From positions 124,001 through 188,000 of the forward strand of contig JBAOIN010000005.1 in assembly GCA_037045455.1 (NCBI GenBank): a stretch of 64,000 bases of DNA, read 5' to 3'. A model generated the notes under the pieces. The model saw only the letters and a program-made list of their open reading frames with translations. It searched no databases and was not told the origin of the DNA. A program made the position numbers and the translations under genes. The stretch comes from JADKAV01 sp037045455 (GTDB taxonomy: Bacteria > Actinomycetota > Actinomycetes > S36-B12 > UBA10799). This document shows positions 8,249-17,204 of the stretch, piece by piece; within the stretch, counting starts at the first letter, position 1, and the number at the start of each line of letters is the position of its first letter.

Positions 8249-10174
8249 ATGCGCGCGGTGATCCCGGCATTCGCCCTCACGATGGCGGTTCTGCCGGCGT
8301 CTGCGGCGTGGTCGAACCCCCCGGATTGCACGGTCGACCTCGGGCAGCGTGAGCATGGCGAGGCCGCAGTGACCGCCCTCGCTGACGAGTTGCCCGAGGC
8401 AGCCCAGGCCAGCGGTCTGACCAGCAAACGGCTGCGGCGCACCCTGCGCGAGGACCACACCCTGTGGGTGGACGGTTGCGGCCGGGCGTTCTTCGCCGAA
8501 CCGCAGACCCTGGCGCAAGCAGACGACCCGGCGGCGGCCACGGAAGCCGACGCGTTCGGCCTGCACAGCCGGCCCGCCGCGTCGCGGGTGCTCTACCTGG
8601 ACTTCACCGGGGCCGTCGTGACGGGGACTGCCTGGAACGACACCTACACCGGCGGCAACGACTTCACCGCCGAGCCCTATAGCAAGGACAACGACCCGGC
8701 GTTCAGCCAGAGTGAACTCGACACCATCGGCGAGGTCTGGCGGCGGGTGGCTGAGGATTACGCACCCTTCGATGTCGATGTGACCACCGAGGAGCCGGAC
8801 CCTGCGGACATCACCCGAACGGGCGCCAGCGATACCGCGTACGGCACACGCGTCCTGATCAGCCCGACCAGCAACGTGTACACAAGCTGCTCCTGCGGAG
8901 GCATCGCCTACCTGGGCGTCTTCGACACACAAACGAACCACAGCTACTACCAGCCCGCGATGGTCTTCACCCGAGGTGTCGGCACTGGGTCCAAAGGGAT
9001 AGCGGAGGCAGCCTCGCACGAAGCGGGACACAACCTCGGTCTGTCTCATGATGGCGCCGGCAAGACCACCTACTACAGCGGGCAAGGGGCGTGGGCGCCG
9101 ATCATGGGTGTCGGCTACTACCGACCCCTCACGCAATGGTCGAAGGGCGACTACACCAACGCGACCAACACGCAGGACGACCTCGCCGTGATGTCCAGCA
9201 ACGGCGCCACCCCCATGACGGACGACGCCGCGGACAATCCGGCAGCGGCTTCCCGGATCGAGCCGGGCACTCTCGACGGGCTCGTCAGCAGCCCCAGTGA
9301 CACGGACTGGTTCCGCTTCACCGCAACCGGCCCGACCACCTTGACCGCGGAACCGTCCGAACTCTCACCCGATCTCGACGTTGTCATAGCCGTCTATGAC
9401 GAAGACGGCGCGCTCGTCGCCTCGTCTGACCCGGCCGTCACCCAGGTCTCCTCCGACATCGCGGCTGGCTTGTCCGCAGCTTTGCAACTTGTGCTGGCGC
9501 CGGGCGAGTACACGGTGATGATCGAGGGGACGGGCAACGGTTCCCCCTTGGCTACCGGCTACTCCGACTACGGGTCGCTCGGGCCGTACCGGCTCACCCT
9601 CGGCACAACCACCCCGCTGCTGATCAACCGGCCGGCCGCCCCTGCCGCCGACGTCGGTCAGCCCTACTCGTACCAACTCACCGGAAGTGGCGGCGCCACG
9701 CCGTACACCTGGCGGGTGGCCGGTGGCAGCCTGCCGCCGGGACTCACGCTCAGCGCAGATGGCACGCTGTCCGGGACGCCCACGACCTCCGGCAACTTCT
9801 CGGCGACCATCGAGATGCGCGACGCGCAAGCAACGACCACAAGCGCGCAACTCACTCTCACCGTGCAGCCCCTCCCACCCGTCACGCCTGCACCCACGAA
9901 CACAGCCGTCACGGTCGCCCCGCAGGCACCACGCATCATCACCAGGCGGCTGCCAGTTGCGCATGAGGGCGTCCGCTATCGGGCACGGCTGCAGGTCTCG
10001 GCGGCGGGCCGATGGACGCGGGTTTCCGGAGCGTTGCCCAAGGGTGTGCGGCTGACTACCGGTGGCATCCTGCGCGGCAAGCCACGCACGACCGGGCGCT
10101 ACGGGTTCGTCGCCGACGTCCAGGTGGGCGGCCTGCACAGCGAGCGGTCACTCGTACTCAGAGTCCGCCGGTAG
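8249..10174 (+). CDS. Secreted zinc metalloprotease with putative-Ig (He_PIG) repeat
   Basis: A 641-residue exported protein. A strong RBS (GGGAGGAGG) precedes ATG 8249. There is a signal peptide of about 22 residues and a propeptide to about residue 110. The catalytic domain contains DYAPFDVDVTTEEPD and the zinc site HEAGHNLGLSH (H257, E258, H261, H267), an HExxHxxGxxH metzincin-type motif, followed by the Met-turn candidate IMGVGYY. A beta-rich pre-peptidase C-terminal-like domain sits around 330-440 (SDTDWFRFTATGP). An He_PIG domain follows at about 460-540 (PAADVGQPYSYQLTGSG, LPPGLTLSADGTLSGTP), and a second, partial one lies near the C-terminus. It probably degrades extracellular protein. 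There is no operon partner. Confidence 0.88.
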   Translation: MRAVIPAFALTMAVLPASAAWSNPPDCTVDLGQREHGEAAVTALADELPEAAQASGLTSKRLRRTLREDHTLWVDGCGRAFFAEPQTLAQADDPAAATEADAFGLHSRPAASRVLYLDFTGAVVTGTAWNDTYTGGNDFTAEPYSKDNDPAFSQSELDTIGEVWRRVAEDYAPFDVDVTTEEPDPADITRTGASDTAYGTRVLISPTSNVYTSCSCGGIAYLGVFDTQTNHSYYQPAMVFTRGVGTGSKGIAEAASHEAGHNLGLSHDGAGKTTYYSGQGAWAPIMGVGYYRPLTQWSKGDYTNATNTQDDLAVMSSNGATPMTDDAADNPAAASRIEPGTLDGLVSSPSDTDWFRFTATGPTTLTAEPSELSPDLDVVIAVYDEDGALVASSDPAVTQVSSDIAAGLSAALQLVLAPGEYTVMIEGTGNGSPLATGYSDYGSLGPYRLTLGTTTPLLINRPAAPAADVGQPYSYQLTGSGGATPYTWRVAGGSLPPGLTLSADGTLSGTPTTSGNFSATIEMRDAQATTTSAQLTLTVQPLPPVTPAPTNTAVTVAPQAPRIITRRLPVAHEGVRYRARLQVSAAGRWTRVSGALPKGVRLTTGGILRGKPRTTGRYGFVADVQVGGLHSERSLVLRVRR

Positions 10175-10180
10175 CGCCGA

Positions 10181-10327
10181 TCACTGACCAGCGGCGTCCT
10201 GTGCCTGTTTGAGCGCCGTGATGCCTGGCTTCACCGGCTCAGGCCGCTCGACTCCCATGGGGCCCGCTACTCCGAACAGTCCGCCAGCGAGCAGCGAGAC
10301 CAGACCCACCGCGACCAACTCACGCAT
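10181..10327 (-). CDS. Small exported or membrane peptide (48 aa)
   Basis: A short ORF on the minus strand: ATG 10327, 48 codons, stop TGA at 10181-10183. The start MRELVAVGLVSLLAGG gives a charged n-region and a hydrophobic core, then GLFGVAGPMG, followed by a polar tail VKPGITALKQAQDAAGQ. This looks like a signal peptide or single TM anchor plus a short mature part. No strong ribosome-binding site is seen. It lies 27 bp downstream of the DUF805 gene on the same strand and ends just after the convergent metalloprotease gene. I do not recognise it. It is supported only by composition and position. Confidence 0.45.
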   Translation of the reverse strand: MRELVAVGLVSLLAGGLFGVAGPMGVERPEPVKPGITALKQAQDAAGQ

Positions 10328-10354
10328 GCATGGACGTACCCGCCCCGCAGCCGA

Positions 10355-10735
10355 TTAGGCAGCCAGCCCCTTGGGGTTCGGGCCGTACTGGTTGTCGCCC
10401 GGCTGGCTGTCCTGTAGGGCGAACACGAACAGGATGATTTGCCCGATGCAGCAGATCAGACCGAGCAGCCACCACCATCCTGAGCGCCCGATGTCGTGCA
10501 GGCGGCGGAACAGCACCGAGATACTGGGGATCAGCAAGGCAAGCCCCGCGATCGTGCTGACCCATCCGGCGTTCTGGTTCTCGTAATTGAGCCCGGCGAC
10601 GTTGTCGACCACGCTGGCCACGACGGAGACGATGATCGTGAACAGCACCCACCACCAGTAGCCGCTGCGGGGAGTCCGGCCGCTGAAGTTCGCATAGTTC
10701 GAGAAACCGCTGGAAACTGCCTCACCGAATGACAT
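10355..10735 (-). CDS. DUF805 family membrane protein
   Basis: A 126-residue protein with the DUF805 hallmarks: an N-terminal NYANFSGRTPRSGYWWWVLF, three to four TM helices, and the signature RRLHDIGRSGWWWLLGLI near residue 80. The family is widespread in bacteria, sits in the inner membrane and has no settled function. The start is ATG 10735 after a GAGGA sequence. The next gene downstream is the 48-codon peptide. Confidence 0.9.
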   Translation of the reverse strand: MSFGEAVSSGFSNYANFSGRTPRSGYWWWVLFTIIVSVVASVVDNVAGLNYENQNAGWVSTIAGLALLIPSISVLFRRLHDIGRSGWWWLLGLICCIGQIILFVFALQDSQPGDNQYGPNPKGLAA

Positions 10736-10798
10736 ACGTCCTCCTCGTGTCAGCGGCTCACATTAGGGCAGGGCGCCGCCACGAAACGAGCGACACGC

Positions 10799-10978
10799 TC
10801 AGACGGTGTCCTTTTGCTTCATGAATGCCACAGCAAGCGTCACGAACACCCCGATCAGCGGCAGGATGAAACCGAGGATCGGCCAGCCGACCTTGTTCAT
10901 GTCGTTGCGGGCGGCGACGAAGTAGCAGAACCAGGCGCAGAGGGCCGAGACCAGCAGCGCCCAGAGCAAGTTGTCCAT
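10799..10978 (-). CDS. Small two-helix membrane protein
   Basis: A 59-residue protein starting MDNLLWALLVSAL at ATG 10978. An in-frame ATG at 11011 would add 11 polar residues and overlap the upstream gene. Two hydrophobic helices flank a basic loop (AARNDMNKVGWPILG), and the tail is FMKQKDTV. It lies 19 bp after the stop of the lipoprotein hydrolase gene on the same strand, so the two are probably co-transcribed. The family is not recognised. Confidence 0.6.
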   Translation of the reverse strand: MDNLLWALLVSALCAWFCYFVAARNDMNKVGWPILGFILPLIGVFVTLAVAFMKQKDTV

Positions 10979-10997
10979 GAGGATCAGACTAGGCCGA

Positions 10998-12512
10998 TCA
11001 CCGGCACTCAACCCCGTCCTGCGGCACCGTCCCCTCCACGAAGAAGGCGTCCACGGTCTTGTCGATGCAGCGGGATCCCGAGTAGTACGCGGTGTGCCCG
11101 TCGCCGCCCATCCAACTCACCAGCACGCCCTGGCTGAGCTGGTCGGCGAGGCTGACGGCCCAGGGGTACGGCGTGGCCGGGTCGAACTCGGTGCCGATGA
11201 CAACGATCGGCGGAGTGCCGGGCGCCTCGATCGCACGGGGCTTGTCCACGGCCGGTGCCGGCCAGTAGTAGCAGGGCAGGTTCCCCCAGGCTAGAGCCGC
11301 TCCGAAAACGGGCGCCTCCTTGCTCCACTCGTCGGCCTGCTGCTGGGTCTGCTCGGGGGTCCAGCGGTCGGGCCGGTCGATGCAGTTCACGGCGTACAGC
11401 GCTTCGTTGGCATTGCTGCCGTAGGTACCGTTCGGGCGCCGTTCGGTCAGCCAGTCGGCCAAGGCCTGCAGCCCCAGACCGTCGTTGTCCTGCATCGCGC
11501 TCTGCAGGGCGTAGACCAAACCCTGCCAGCCGTCCTTCGTGTACAGCGAGCCGATGATGCCGGTCGTGGCCTGCGCGGCGGTTAGCGGACGACCGGTCTC
11601 GGCCGGGATCGGCTGGGTCTCCAACTGCTGCAGGAAATCGGCGATCTGCTGCACGCCGGCGTCCGCGTCGGGGCCGATCGGGCAGTCCTTCTGCTTGAGG
11701 CACCAGTCGGCGACCCGGTGCAGGGCCTTCTCGAAACCGAGCGCCTGCCCCTCGCTGATCTCGGCCGTGCTGAGCTTGGGATCGACCGCCCCGTCGAGGA
11801 CGAAGCGTCCGACCCGGCTCGGGAACAGGTCGGCGTAGATCGCACCGATGAACGTCCCGTAGGACTTACCCAAGTAGTTCAGTCGCTCGTCGCCGAGCAG
11901 CGCGCGCAAGACGTCGAGGTCGCGGGCTACGAAGGGGGTGCCGATGTTGGGGGTCAGGTCCGGGGAGCGCCGCTCACAACGCGGGCCGAACCGCTGCGAC
12001 ACCCGGACGGTGCGAGCGACATCCTCGTCGGTCTCGGGGTTGGGGTCGACCTCCAAAAAGCGGTCCAACTGACCGTCGGTCAGGCATTCGATCGGGGTGC
12101 TGTCGCCCACTCCGCGCGGGTCGAAGCCGACGACGTCGTAGTGCTCGATCAGATCGCCGGTGAGCACGCCCCGGGCCGCCCGCGCGTACTCCACACCCGA
12201 GCCACCCGGGCCGCCCGGGTTGATCACCAGGGAGCCCAGCCGCTTGCTCTGGTCCTGCGCCGGCAGCCGCACCACGTCGAGGTCGATCGTGTCGCCATCG
12301 GGCTGGTCGTAGGTCAGCGGGACCTTCATCGTCGTGCACTGGAACCGGCCGCCGCAGGAACGCCAGGACAGTTGCTGGCCGTAGATGGCGGACAGCGCAG
12401 GATCGTCGGGTGAGGGGGAAGCGGTGGGAGTCGGGGAGGGTTCGGGCTCAGAGGTCGAACATCCGGCAAGGGAGATCAGGGCCACGAATCCGGCAGCCAG
12501 CACGCGCTTCAC
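10998..12512 (-). CDS. Exported alpha/beta-hydrolase lipoprotein, tripeptidyl-aminopeptidase (TAP) type
   Basis: A 504-residue protein from GTG 12512. The signal peptide ends in the lipobox LAGC, so it should be lipid-anchored outside the cell. A Ser/Thr/Pro-rich linker follows. The hydrolase core shows the oxyanion region NPGGPGGSG, DPRGVGDSTP, and the nucleophile elbow GKSYGTFIG (Ser in GxSxG). The C-terminal TAP-like domain ends with IGTEFDPATPYPWA (acid) and MGGDGHTAYYSGSRCID (His). This is the Streptomyces SlpD/E and mycobacterial CaeA/Hip1-like peptidase/esterase group. The start faces the patatin gene across about 25 bp, so their promoters must overlap. The longer ORF to 12587 would bury the lipobox. 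Confidence 0.87.
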   Translation of the reverse strand: MKRVLAAGFVALISLAGCSTSEPEPSPTPTASPSPDDPALSAIYGQQLSWRSCGGRFQCTTMKVPLTYDQPDGDTIDLDVVRLPAQDQSKRLGSLVINPGGPGGSGVEYARAARGVLTGDLIEHYDVVGFDPRGVGDSTPIECLTDGQLDRFLEVDPNPETDEDVARTVRVSQRFGPRCERRSPDLTPNIGTPFVARDLDVLRALLGDERLNYLGKSYGTFIGAIYADLFPSRVGRFVLDGAVDPKLSTAEISEGQALGFEKALHRVADWCLKQKDCPIGPDADAGVQQIADFLQQLETQPIPAETGRPLTAAQATTGIIGSLYTKDGWQGLVYALQSAMQDNDGLGLQALADWLTERRPNGTYGSNANEALYAVNCIDRPDRWTPEQTQQQADEWSKEAPVFGAALAWGNLPCYYWPAPAVDKPRAIEAPGTPPIVVIGTEFDPATPYPWAVSLADQLSQGVLVSWMGGDGHTAYYSGSRCIDKTVDAFFVEGTVPQDGVECR

Positions 12513-12537
12513 CCCACCGACTCTAGTTGCGGGGACA

Positions 12538-13437
12538 ATGCCTTCTGTGAGTCTCATCCGCCTTGTGGAATCCCTGCCCCGGCCCATCGCCTACGTCCTC
12601 GGCGGTGGCGCGTCGTACGGCTCGGTGCAGGTCGGCCACTTGCGCGCACTGGCGGAGACCGACATCACGCCGGACTTCGTGGTGGGCACCTCGGTTGGGT
12701 CCTTGAACGGCGCAGTCGTGGCCGAGCATCCGGGGTCGGCATCGGAACGGCTCGTGGACCTGTGGGCAGGGATGACCCGGCAGACGGTATTCGGCAATGT
12801 GCTGGGTACCGCTGTCAACCTCGCGAAGGGCAAGGCGTCAGCGGTGCCCAACACCGGGTTGCGGGAAGTCATCGAGAACGCTGTCGCGGCGCGCACCTTC
12901 GAGGAACTTGCCATCCCCCACACCGCGGTGACGACCGACTTCGACACCGGACAGCCCGTGCCCATCAACAGTGGCGACCTGGTGTCGGCGCTCCTGGCCA
13001 GCGCCGCAATTCCTCTGGTCTTCCCGCCAGTGCATCGCGGCGACCGGAGGCTGGTCGACGGCGGCATCGTGGCCAACGTTCCGATCCGGATCGCGGCGGA
13101 CCAGGGCGCGGCAACGATCGTTGTCCTCGACTGCGGCTTCACGGTTATGGCTCCTCAACAGGAGGAGACAGCGACCGGGCGACTGCTACGCACCGCCGCA
13201 ATCATGGCCGCCCAGCAGGTGCGCAACGACCTGGCAACCGTGACCGACCGGGTCGTGCTCTACCTGCCGGGACCGTGGCCAATGCGCGGACGCCCGGACG
13301 ATTTCCGCCGCAGCGCCGACAACGCCTCCACCACCTACGGGCTGACCATGACCTGGCTGCACGGACTGTCGGTGGTCGGGCCAGGCAGATACGGCATGGC
13401 CCCGGCGGATTACCTGATCAAGCCCCGCGTGCAGTGA
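12538..13437 (+). CDS. Patatin-like phospholipase
   Basis: A 299-residue protein from ATG 12538. The patatin signature is complete: the oxyanion loop LGGGASYGSVQVG at residues 21-33, the nucleophile elbow GTSVGSLNG with Ser52, and the catalytic Asp in DGGIVANVP (Asp174). It is a cytosolic or peripheral Ser-Asp dyad lipid acyl hydrolase with unknown substrate. No signal peptide is present once the start is placed at 12538. It is divergent from the TAP-type lipoprotein gene and overlaps the convergent SGNH hydrolase by 20 bp. Confidence 0.88.
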   Translation: MPSVSLIRLVESLPRPIAYVLGGGASYGSVQVGHLRALAETDITPDFVVGTSVGSLNGAVVAEHPGSASERLVDLWAGMTRQTVFGNVLGTAVNLAKGKASAVPNTGLREVIENAVAARTFEELAIPHTAVTTDFDTGQPVPINSGDLVSALLASAAIPLVFPPVHRGDRRLVDGGIVANVPIRIAADQGAATIVVLDCGFTVMAPQQEETATGRLLRTAAIMAAQQVRNDLATVTDRVVLYLPGPWPMRGRPDDFRRSADNASTTYGLTMTWLHGLSVVGPGRYGMAPADYLIKPRVQ

Positions 13438-14008
13438 CGACAGCCAGCGTCGCGTCGGCGATCATCTTGGCTCGTACCTGATAACCCCGCGTGGTGCCGT
13501 GCACACGGTCACCACCGATCAGCCCGGGATACCGCGAGACTGTCTTCGCCCAGTCCACGACATGCAGGTTGTCGTAGCGCGCATCCATGGCCCGCAGCGT
13601 CGTGTTCACACGGCGATACCCACCCGGGCGCTTGATCGTCACCCACACCACATCGCGGCTGGGACCGGCCATCCGTAGGCTGCGGAGCACGTGCTGGCGA
13701 AGTTGGTGGGGATAGGGACCGTCGTTGGTTCCCAGTGCGAGCACCCACACGCGGGCGTGCTGGGCACGGCTGGCGCGCGCAACCCGGGAGAGCCCGGTGG
13801 ATGTGAATCGGCCGACCTGAGCGTCGATCTTGACCTTCTTGACGTGCGGGCGCAATCGTTGCCGCAGGCCCCCGGCAGCACCTACGGTCAGCGAGTCACC
13901 CTCGATGAAGACGTTGACGGGCTTGGGCTTCGACTCGGGAGCGGCCGCTGCAGGCGTCACTACAAGGACGCCGGCAACCGCAGCGGTGCCGATCCGGAAA
14001 AGACGCAT
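13418..14008 (-). CDS. Secreted SGNH/GDSL hydrolase
   Basis: A 196-residue protein from ATG 14008 with a signal peptide ending TPAAAAP. Block I is GDSLTVG (Ser39). The Gly and Asn of blocks II and III are represented by DAQVGR and ALGTNDG. Block V is GDRVHGTTRG, with the catalytic Asp and His. It is likely an exported esterase acting on acylated polysaccharide or lipid. The ORF extends to 14248 upstream without signal-peptide logic, so the internal ATG was chosen. It converges with the patatin gene. Confidence 0.83.
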   Translation of the reverse strand: MRLFRIGTAAVAGVLVVTPAAAAPESKPKPVNVFIEGDSLTVGAAGGLRQRLRPHVKKVKIDAQVGRFTSTGLSRVARASRAQHARVWVLALGTNDGPYPHQLRQHVLRSLRMAGPSRDVVWVTIKRPGGYRRVNTTLRAMDARYDNLHVVDWAKTVSRYPGLIGGDRVHGTTRGYQVRAKMIADATLAVVTARGA

Positions 14009-14068
14009 AGCGCAAGGCTGCCCCGTGTCACGGCATTTGATGCGGCGCGTCTGTGTGAGATGCGCCAC

Positions 14069-14168
14069 TGTCCGGATTCGCAAACCGTTCGAGGCTGGGG
14101 GGTGCGACGCGCCGAAAAAAACTCGGGAATCACGGCGTGTCGGGCTGAACGGGTTGCAAATCCGGACA
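14069..14168. repeat. Palindromic intergenic element, 21-bp arms
   Basis: Arms at 14069-14089 and 14148-14168 are inverted copies of each other (19 of 21 bases), with a further inner palindrome that contains the 10-mer CGACACGCCG in reverse (14133-14142). The element begins exactly at the stop codon of the acyl-ACP-reductase-like gene, so it may act as its transcription terminator. The same 10-mer recurs in four other intergenic gaps of the window. Confidence 0.7.
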
Positions 14169-16236
14169 CTAAGTCCCGGCCAACTCCTCCCGCTTGGCCA
14201 ACGCCAGCTCCCGCACCCGGGCGATGTCCTCGTCGGTGAAGACCCCATTCACGCCGGAGATCGTCGCGAGTTCCATGCCGTGCTTCAGACCGAGCTTGTA
14301 GATCTCTTTCACCTTGGGCCACTCGATGTTGCGGCCGATCGTGAACGTCTCGTACCGGCCCTCCAGCGCGAGCACGATCGTCTCGGCCAGGCAGGCGTAG
14401 GCGACGCCGGGCGGCAGCCCGATGTTGCCCATGTGGATGTCGTCGCCTGGCAACTGGATCTCGCCGGACTCCACGACCAGCACGTCCGGGCGCTTGGCGA
14501 CGTCCTCCGCGGACAGGTCCAGCGGCCGCGCAACGTCGGTGATGACCGCACCCGGCTTGACCTGCATGATGTCCAGGACCCGCTTTCCCGCACCCGACGT
14601 AGCCGTGACAATCGCGTCCATCTCGGGCAGCGCCTCGTCCGGGGTGGCGGCGACGTAGATCGTGGCCCGCGGGTTCTCGCTCTCGATGTCCGCCTTGAGC
14701 GCGAGCAACTTGGCCGCCTCCGGGCTGACCATCCACAACTCGTCACAGGCCATCGCGAGCAGTCGCGCGCACACCGAGCCGATCGCACCGGTCGCCCCCA
14801 CCACCATGGCCTTGCCGCGCAGCCGGCCTTGCTCGTCGACCTCGGAGACGCCCAGCCGGCGGATCGCGTCGTGCAGGGCCCACAAAGCTCCCGACGCACT
14901 GTAGCTGTTGCCGGTCGTGATGGGCAGCGGTGCGCGCTTGGCCACCGTCACCCCGGCATCGCCGACGACCTTCGTGAACGCTCCCAGACCCATGATCTGG
15001 GCCCCGAGTTTCTTGGCGATGTCGGCAGCCTGCAGCAGCCGCTTGTAGGTGAATTCCGGGTCGTGCGCGAGCAGCTGCTTCGGCGTTCCGCCGACGGTGA
15101 TCAGCCAGCCCTTCGGCCTCGTCACCGGTCGGCGACACGATGCCCGTCACGTGGCTGTACTTGAACGCCGGCGCGTACGCGATTGCCTTCTCCACACCGT
15201 CCATCACGACCTGCGGCGCGACCTTGGAGATCGTGTTCAGCGGCTCGACGTTGCGCAGGTACTCCTGGGACAGCGGGTGGATGACGAACGCGAACCGGCT
15301 CTTGCGCTTGTAGCCGCCGGGGTACAACTCCCGGGGCTGCAGGTCCGCGGACGTGATCATGTCGAGCAGATCGTCGTCGGTCAGGCTGGACTCCTCGGCG
15401 CCGGTCGCGGCCAGCATCAAGGCCTCCAGCACGGCCGCGTTGATGGTGACGTCCGGGAACGGCTGCGGGGTGTCGTCCAGCACCAGGTCGACGCCACGGT
15501 GGTTGAGTTCCTCGAGCCGCTCGTCGGAGACCGAAGAGGTGATCAGAGTCTTGCCCGCGAGCTCCTCGAGGTGGAACATCATGAGCTCGTCGTAGGTCGC
15601 GACGAGGACATCCGCCTCGACGACGGCCCGGCGCAGCATCGACTGGTTGAACCGCCGGCCCGGGGCGGTCACTGGCGCCGCGATGACGTCGGGAACCTTG
15701 TCGAGCATCCACTTGCTGACACCCAAGAACCGCTCGAGCGCGTCGAAGTCGAGCATGGACGGAAGCCCGTACGTGAGGATCGCGTCGGCGAACTTGATGT
15801 TCTCGGTCGACTCTCGCAGCACCCGCGCAGTGCGGCGGTGGTTCGACCCCCCGAGCACGACGGTGCGGGCGTTGCTGAACAGCCCCGACCGCTCGGCAGC
15901 GACCTTGCGCACCGTCCACTCCTGCAGGACGTCGCGCAGCCTGTGGCCATTGGTCGTCGGGGTGTCGCCGGTCGCCGACTCCAAGCGGCGCAGGGCCGCC
16001 CGCTCGTCACCACTGAGGATGCCCACCGTGCGCGCGTCCCGGGCGCCAGTGATCGCGAAGACCGAAGCCGTGTCGGTCCACTCCTTGATCAGTTCCTCGG
16101 CGCGGTCGACGTCCCCGTCGGTTCCGATGCGTACGATCCGGAACGGCTTCTCCAGGAAGTCGACGGTCGTGTCGTAGTTGCGGTCAGAACTCGCAAGGCT
16201 GACATCGACGATCACGGGCACGGCTTCGCGCGGCAT
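14169..16236 (-). CDS. Large acyl-ACP-reductase-like dehydrogenase, one frameshift
   Basis: About 688 residues when one indel in a GGG run near 15110 is repaired (EAEG then WLITVGGTPKQL continue across frames). The C-terminal about 320 residues resemble cyanobacterial long-chain acyl-ACP reductase: GLGAFTKVV, LPITTGNSYSASGAL, the NAD(P) loop VVGATGAIGSV, and near the end CLAETIVLALEGRYETFTIGRNIE. The N-terminal about 370 residues (MPREAVPVIVDVSLASSDRN...) are a domain I cannot name, with an alpha/beta pattern and LDDTPQPFPD. Start ATG 16236 has the RBS AAGGGGAAG. It probably acts on acyl thioesters, but substrate and cofactor are inferred. The next gene upstream is 9 bp away and the two are likely co-transcribed. 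Confidence 0.7.
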
Positions 16237-16245
16237 TGCTTCCCC

Positions 16246-17070
16246 TTAGAACGTGTCGGCTGCTTTGCGCAGCCCACTGGTGTAGGCCTGCACGTCCAGC
16301 ACGGCTGGGCCGACGACCTCGGTCACGGAGCGGTTGAGATCGGGAGCGGCGATGAGCTCGGCGGCCGCGGCCACCAGACCTTCATAGGCCTCGACCCCAT
16401 CGCGCAATTGCCCGGCCACCTCGTTGCTGGCGCGGTGCGCAGCAGCGGCGGCTTGGGTGCCCGGCATCTCCCGGCTCGTCCGGTACAAAGTGCCCAGACG
16501 TTCCACCAGTGAGCGCAGCGCGGGATCGACCTCACGCAACGCCCGCCGCAGTTGCTCCCCCGCATCCGGATGCATGTGGTCGACCAATGGCAGCATCTCG
16601 TCCCACCGGTGCGCGGCACGGCTCCAGCGCGCGACCTCGTCGGCGCCGGGCGTCCCGGCCGGCAGCGGCTCGACGGGCATGGCGGGCAACTCGGGCATCG
16701 CCGGTGCCTGCAGGGTCTGCCGCTTCTCGCGGGTGAGATAGGCGAACAGCCCGCTCACACCGGCGGCCGTGAACCACAGCAGCGAGGGTTGTGGCGTAGC
16801 CATCCCGACGACGCCCATGATTCCTGCGCCGGCGGCCCCGGCGGTGTAGATCGTCTCCCTGCTGCGCATCCGCTGCTTGCGGCGCTCGAACCCGGCCAGC
16901 CGGTTCTGGTGCTGGGCGACGATCAGTTGGCGCTGCTGGGCGACGACCTCGCGCTGCGTGGGTTTGGTCGGTTTGAGGGCCCGGTACTGCTGGTAGCGCT
17001 CCAGCCCTGCAGACACCCCGGCGCCGACCACCTGCATCCAGTGATCGTTCGCCTTCTTCTGCTTGGCCAC
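16246..17070 (-). CDS. Conserved-looking membrane protein with coiled regions, unknown function
   Basis: A 274-residue protein starting MAKQKKANDHWMQVVGAGV. A basic, Gln-rich helical stretch (about 40-70) precedes two TM helices (about 73-110, IYTAGAAGAGIMGVVGMA and LLWFTAAGVSGLFAYL). A Pro-rich linker follows, and then a helical C-terminal domain of about 140 residues rich in Ala, Arg and Glu. The layout recalls actinobacterial PspM-like envelope proteins, but I would not assign it. It is followed after 9 bp by the acyl-ACP-reductase-like gene. Confidence 0.65.
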   Translation of the reverse strand: MAKQKKANDHWMQVVGAGVSAGLERYQQYRALKPTKPTQREVVAQQRQLIVAQHQNRLAGFERRKQRMRSRETIYTAGAAGAGIMGVVGMATPQPSLLWFTAAGVSGLFAYLTREKRQTLQAPAMPELPAMPVEPLPAGTPGADEVARWSRAAHRWDEMLPLVDHMHPDAGEQLRRALREVDPALRSLVERLGTLYRTSREMPGTQAAAAAHRASNEVAGQLRDGVEAYEGLVAAAAELIAAPDLNRSVTEVVGPAVLDVQAYTSGLRKAADTF

Positions 17071-17204
17071 ATACCTACGGTACGGGACAGTGCCAGGGCC
17101 CGGCCATCCGCTTGATCCGGTTCAGCGGACGTTCCGGTGAGACAACGGCACAGATGTGACGGCCAGTCGACGAGGCGCCTGTCGCTCACAGCTGCGTTGA
17201 CGGG

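Noticed and set aside
15049..16512. 487-codon plus-strand ORF opposite the acyl-ACP-reductase-like gene
   Set aside because: Composition is typical of high-GC antisense frames (His/Arg/Gln rich), with no recognisable domain and no RBS.
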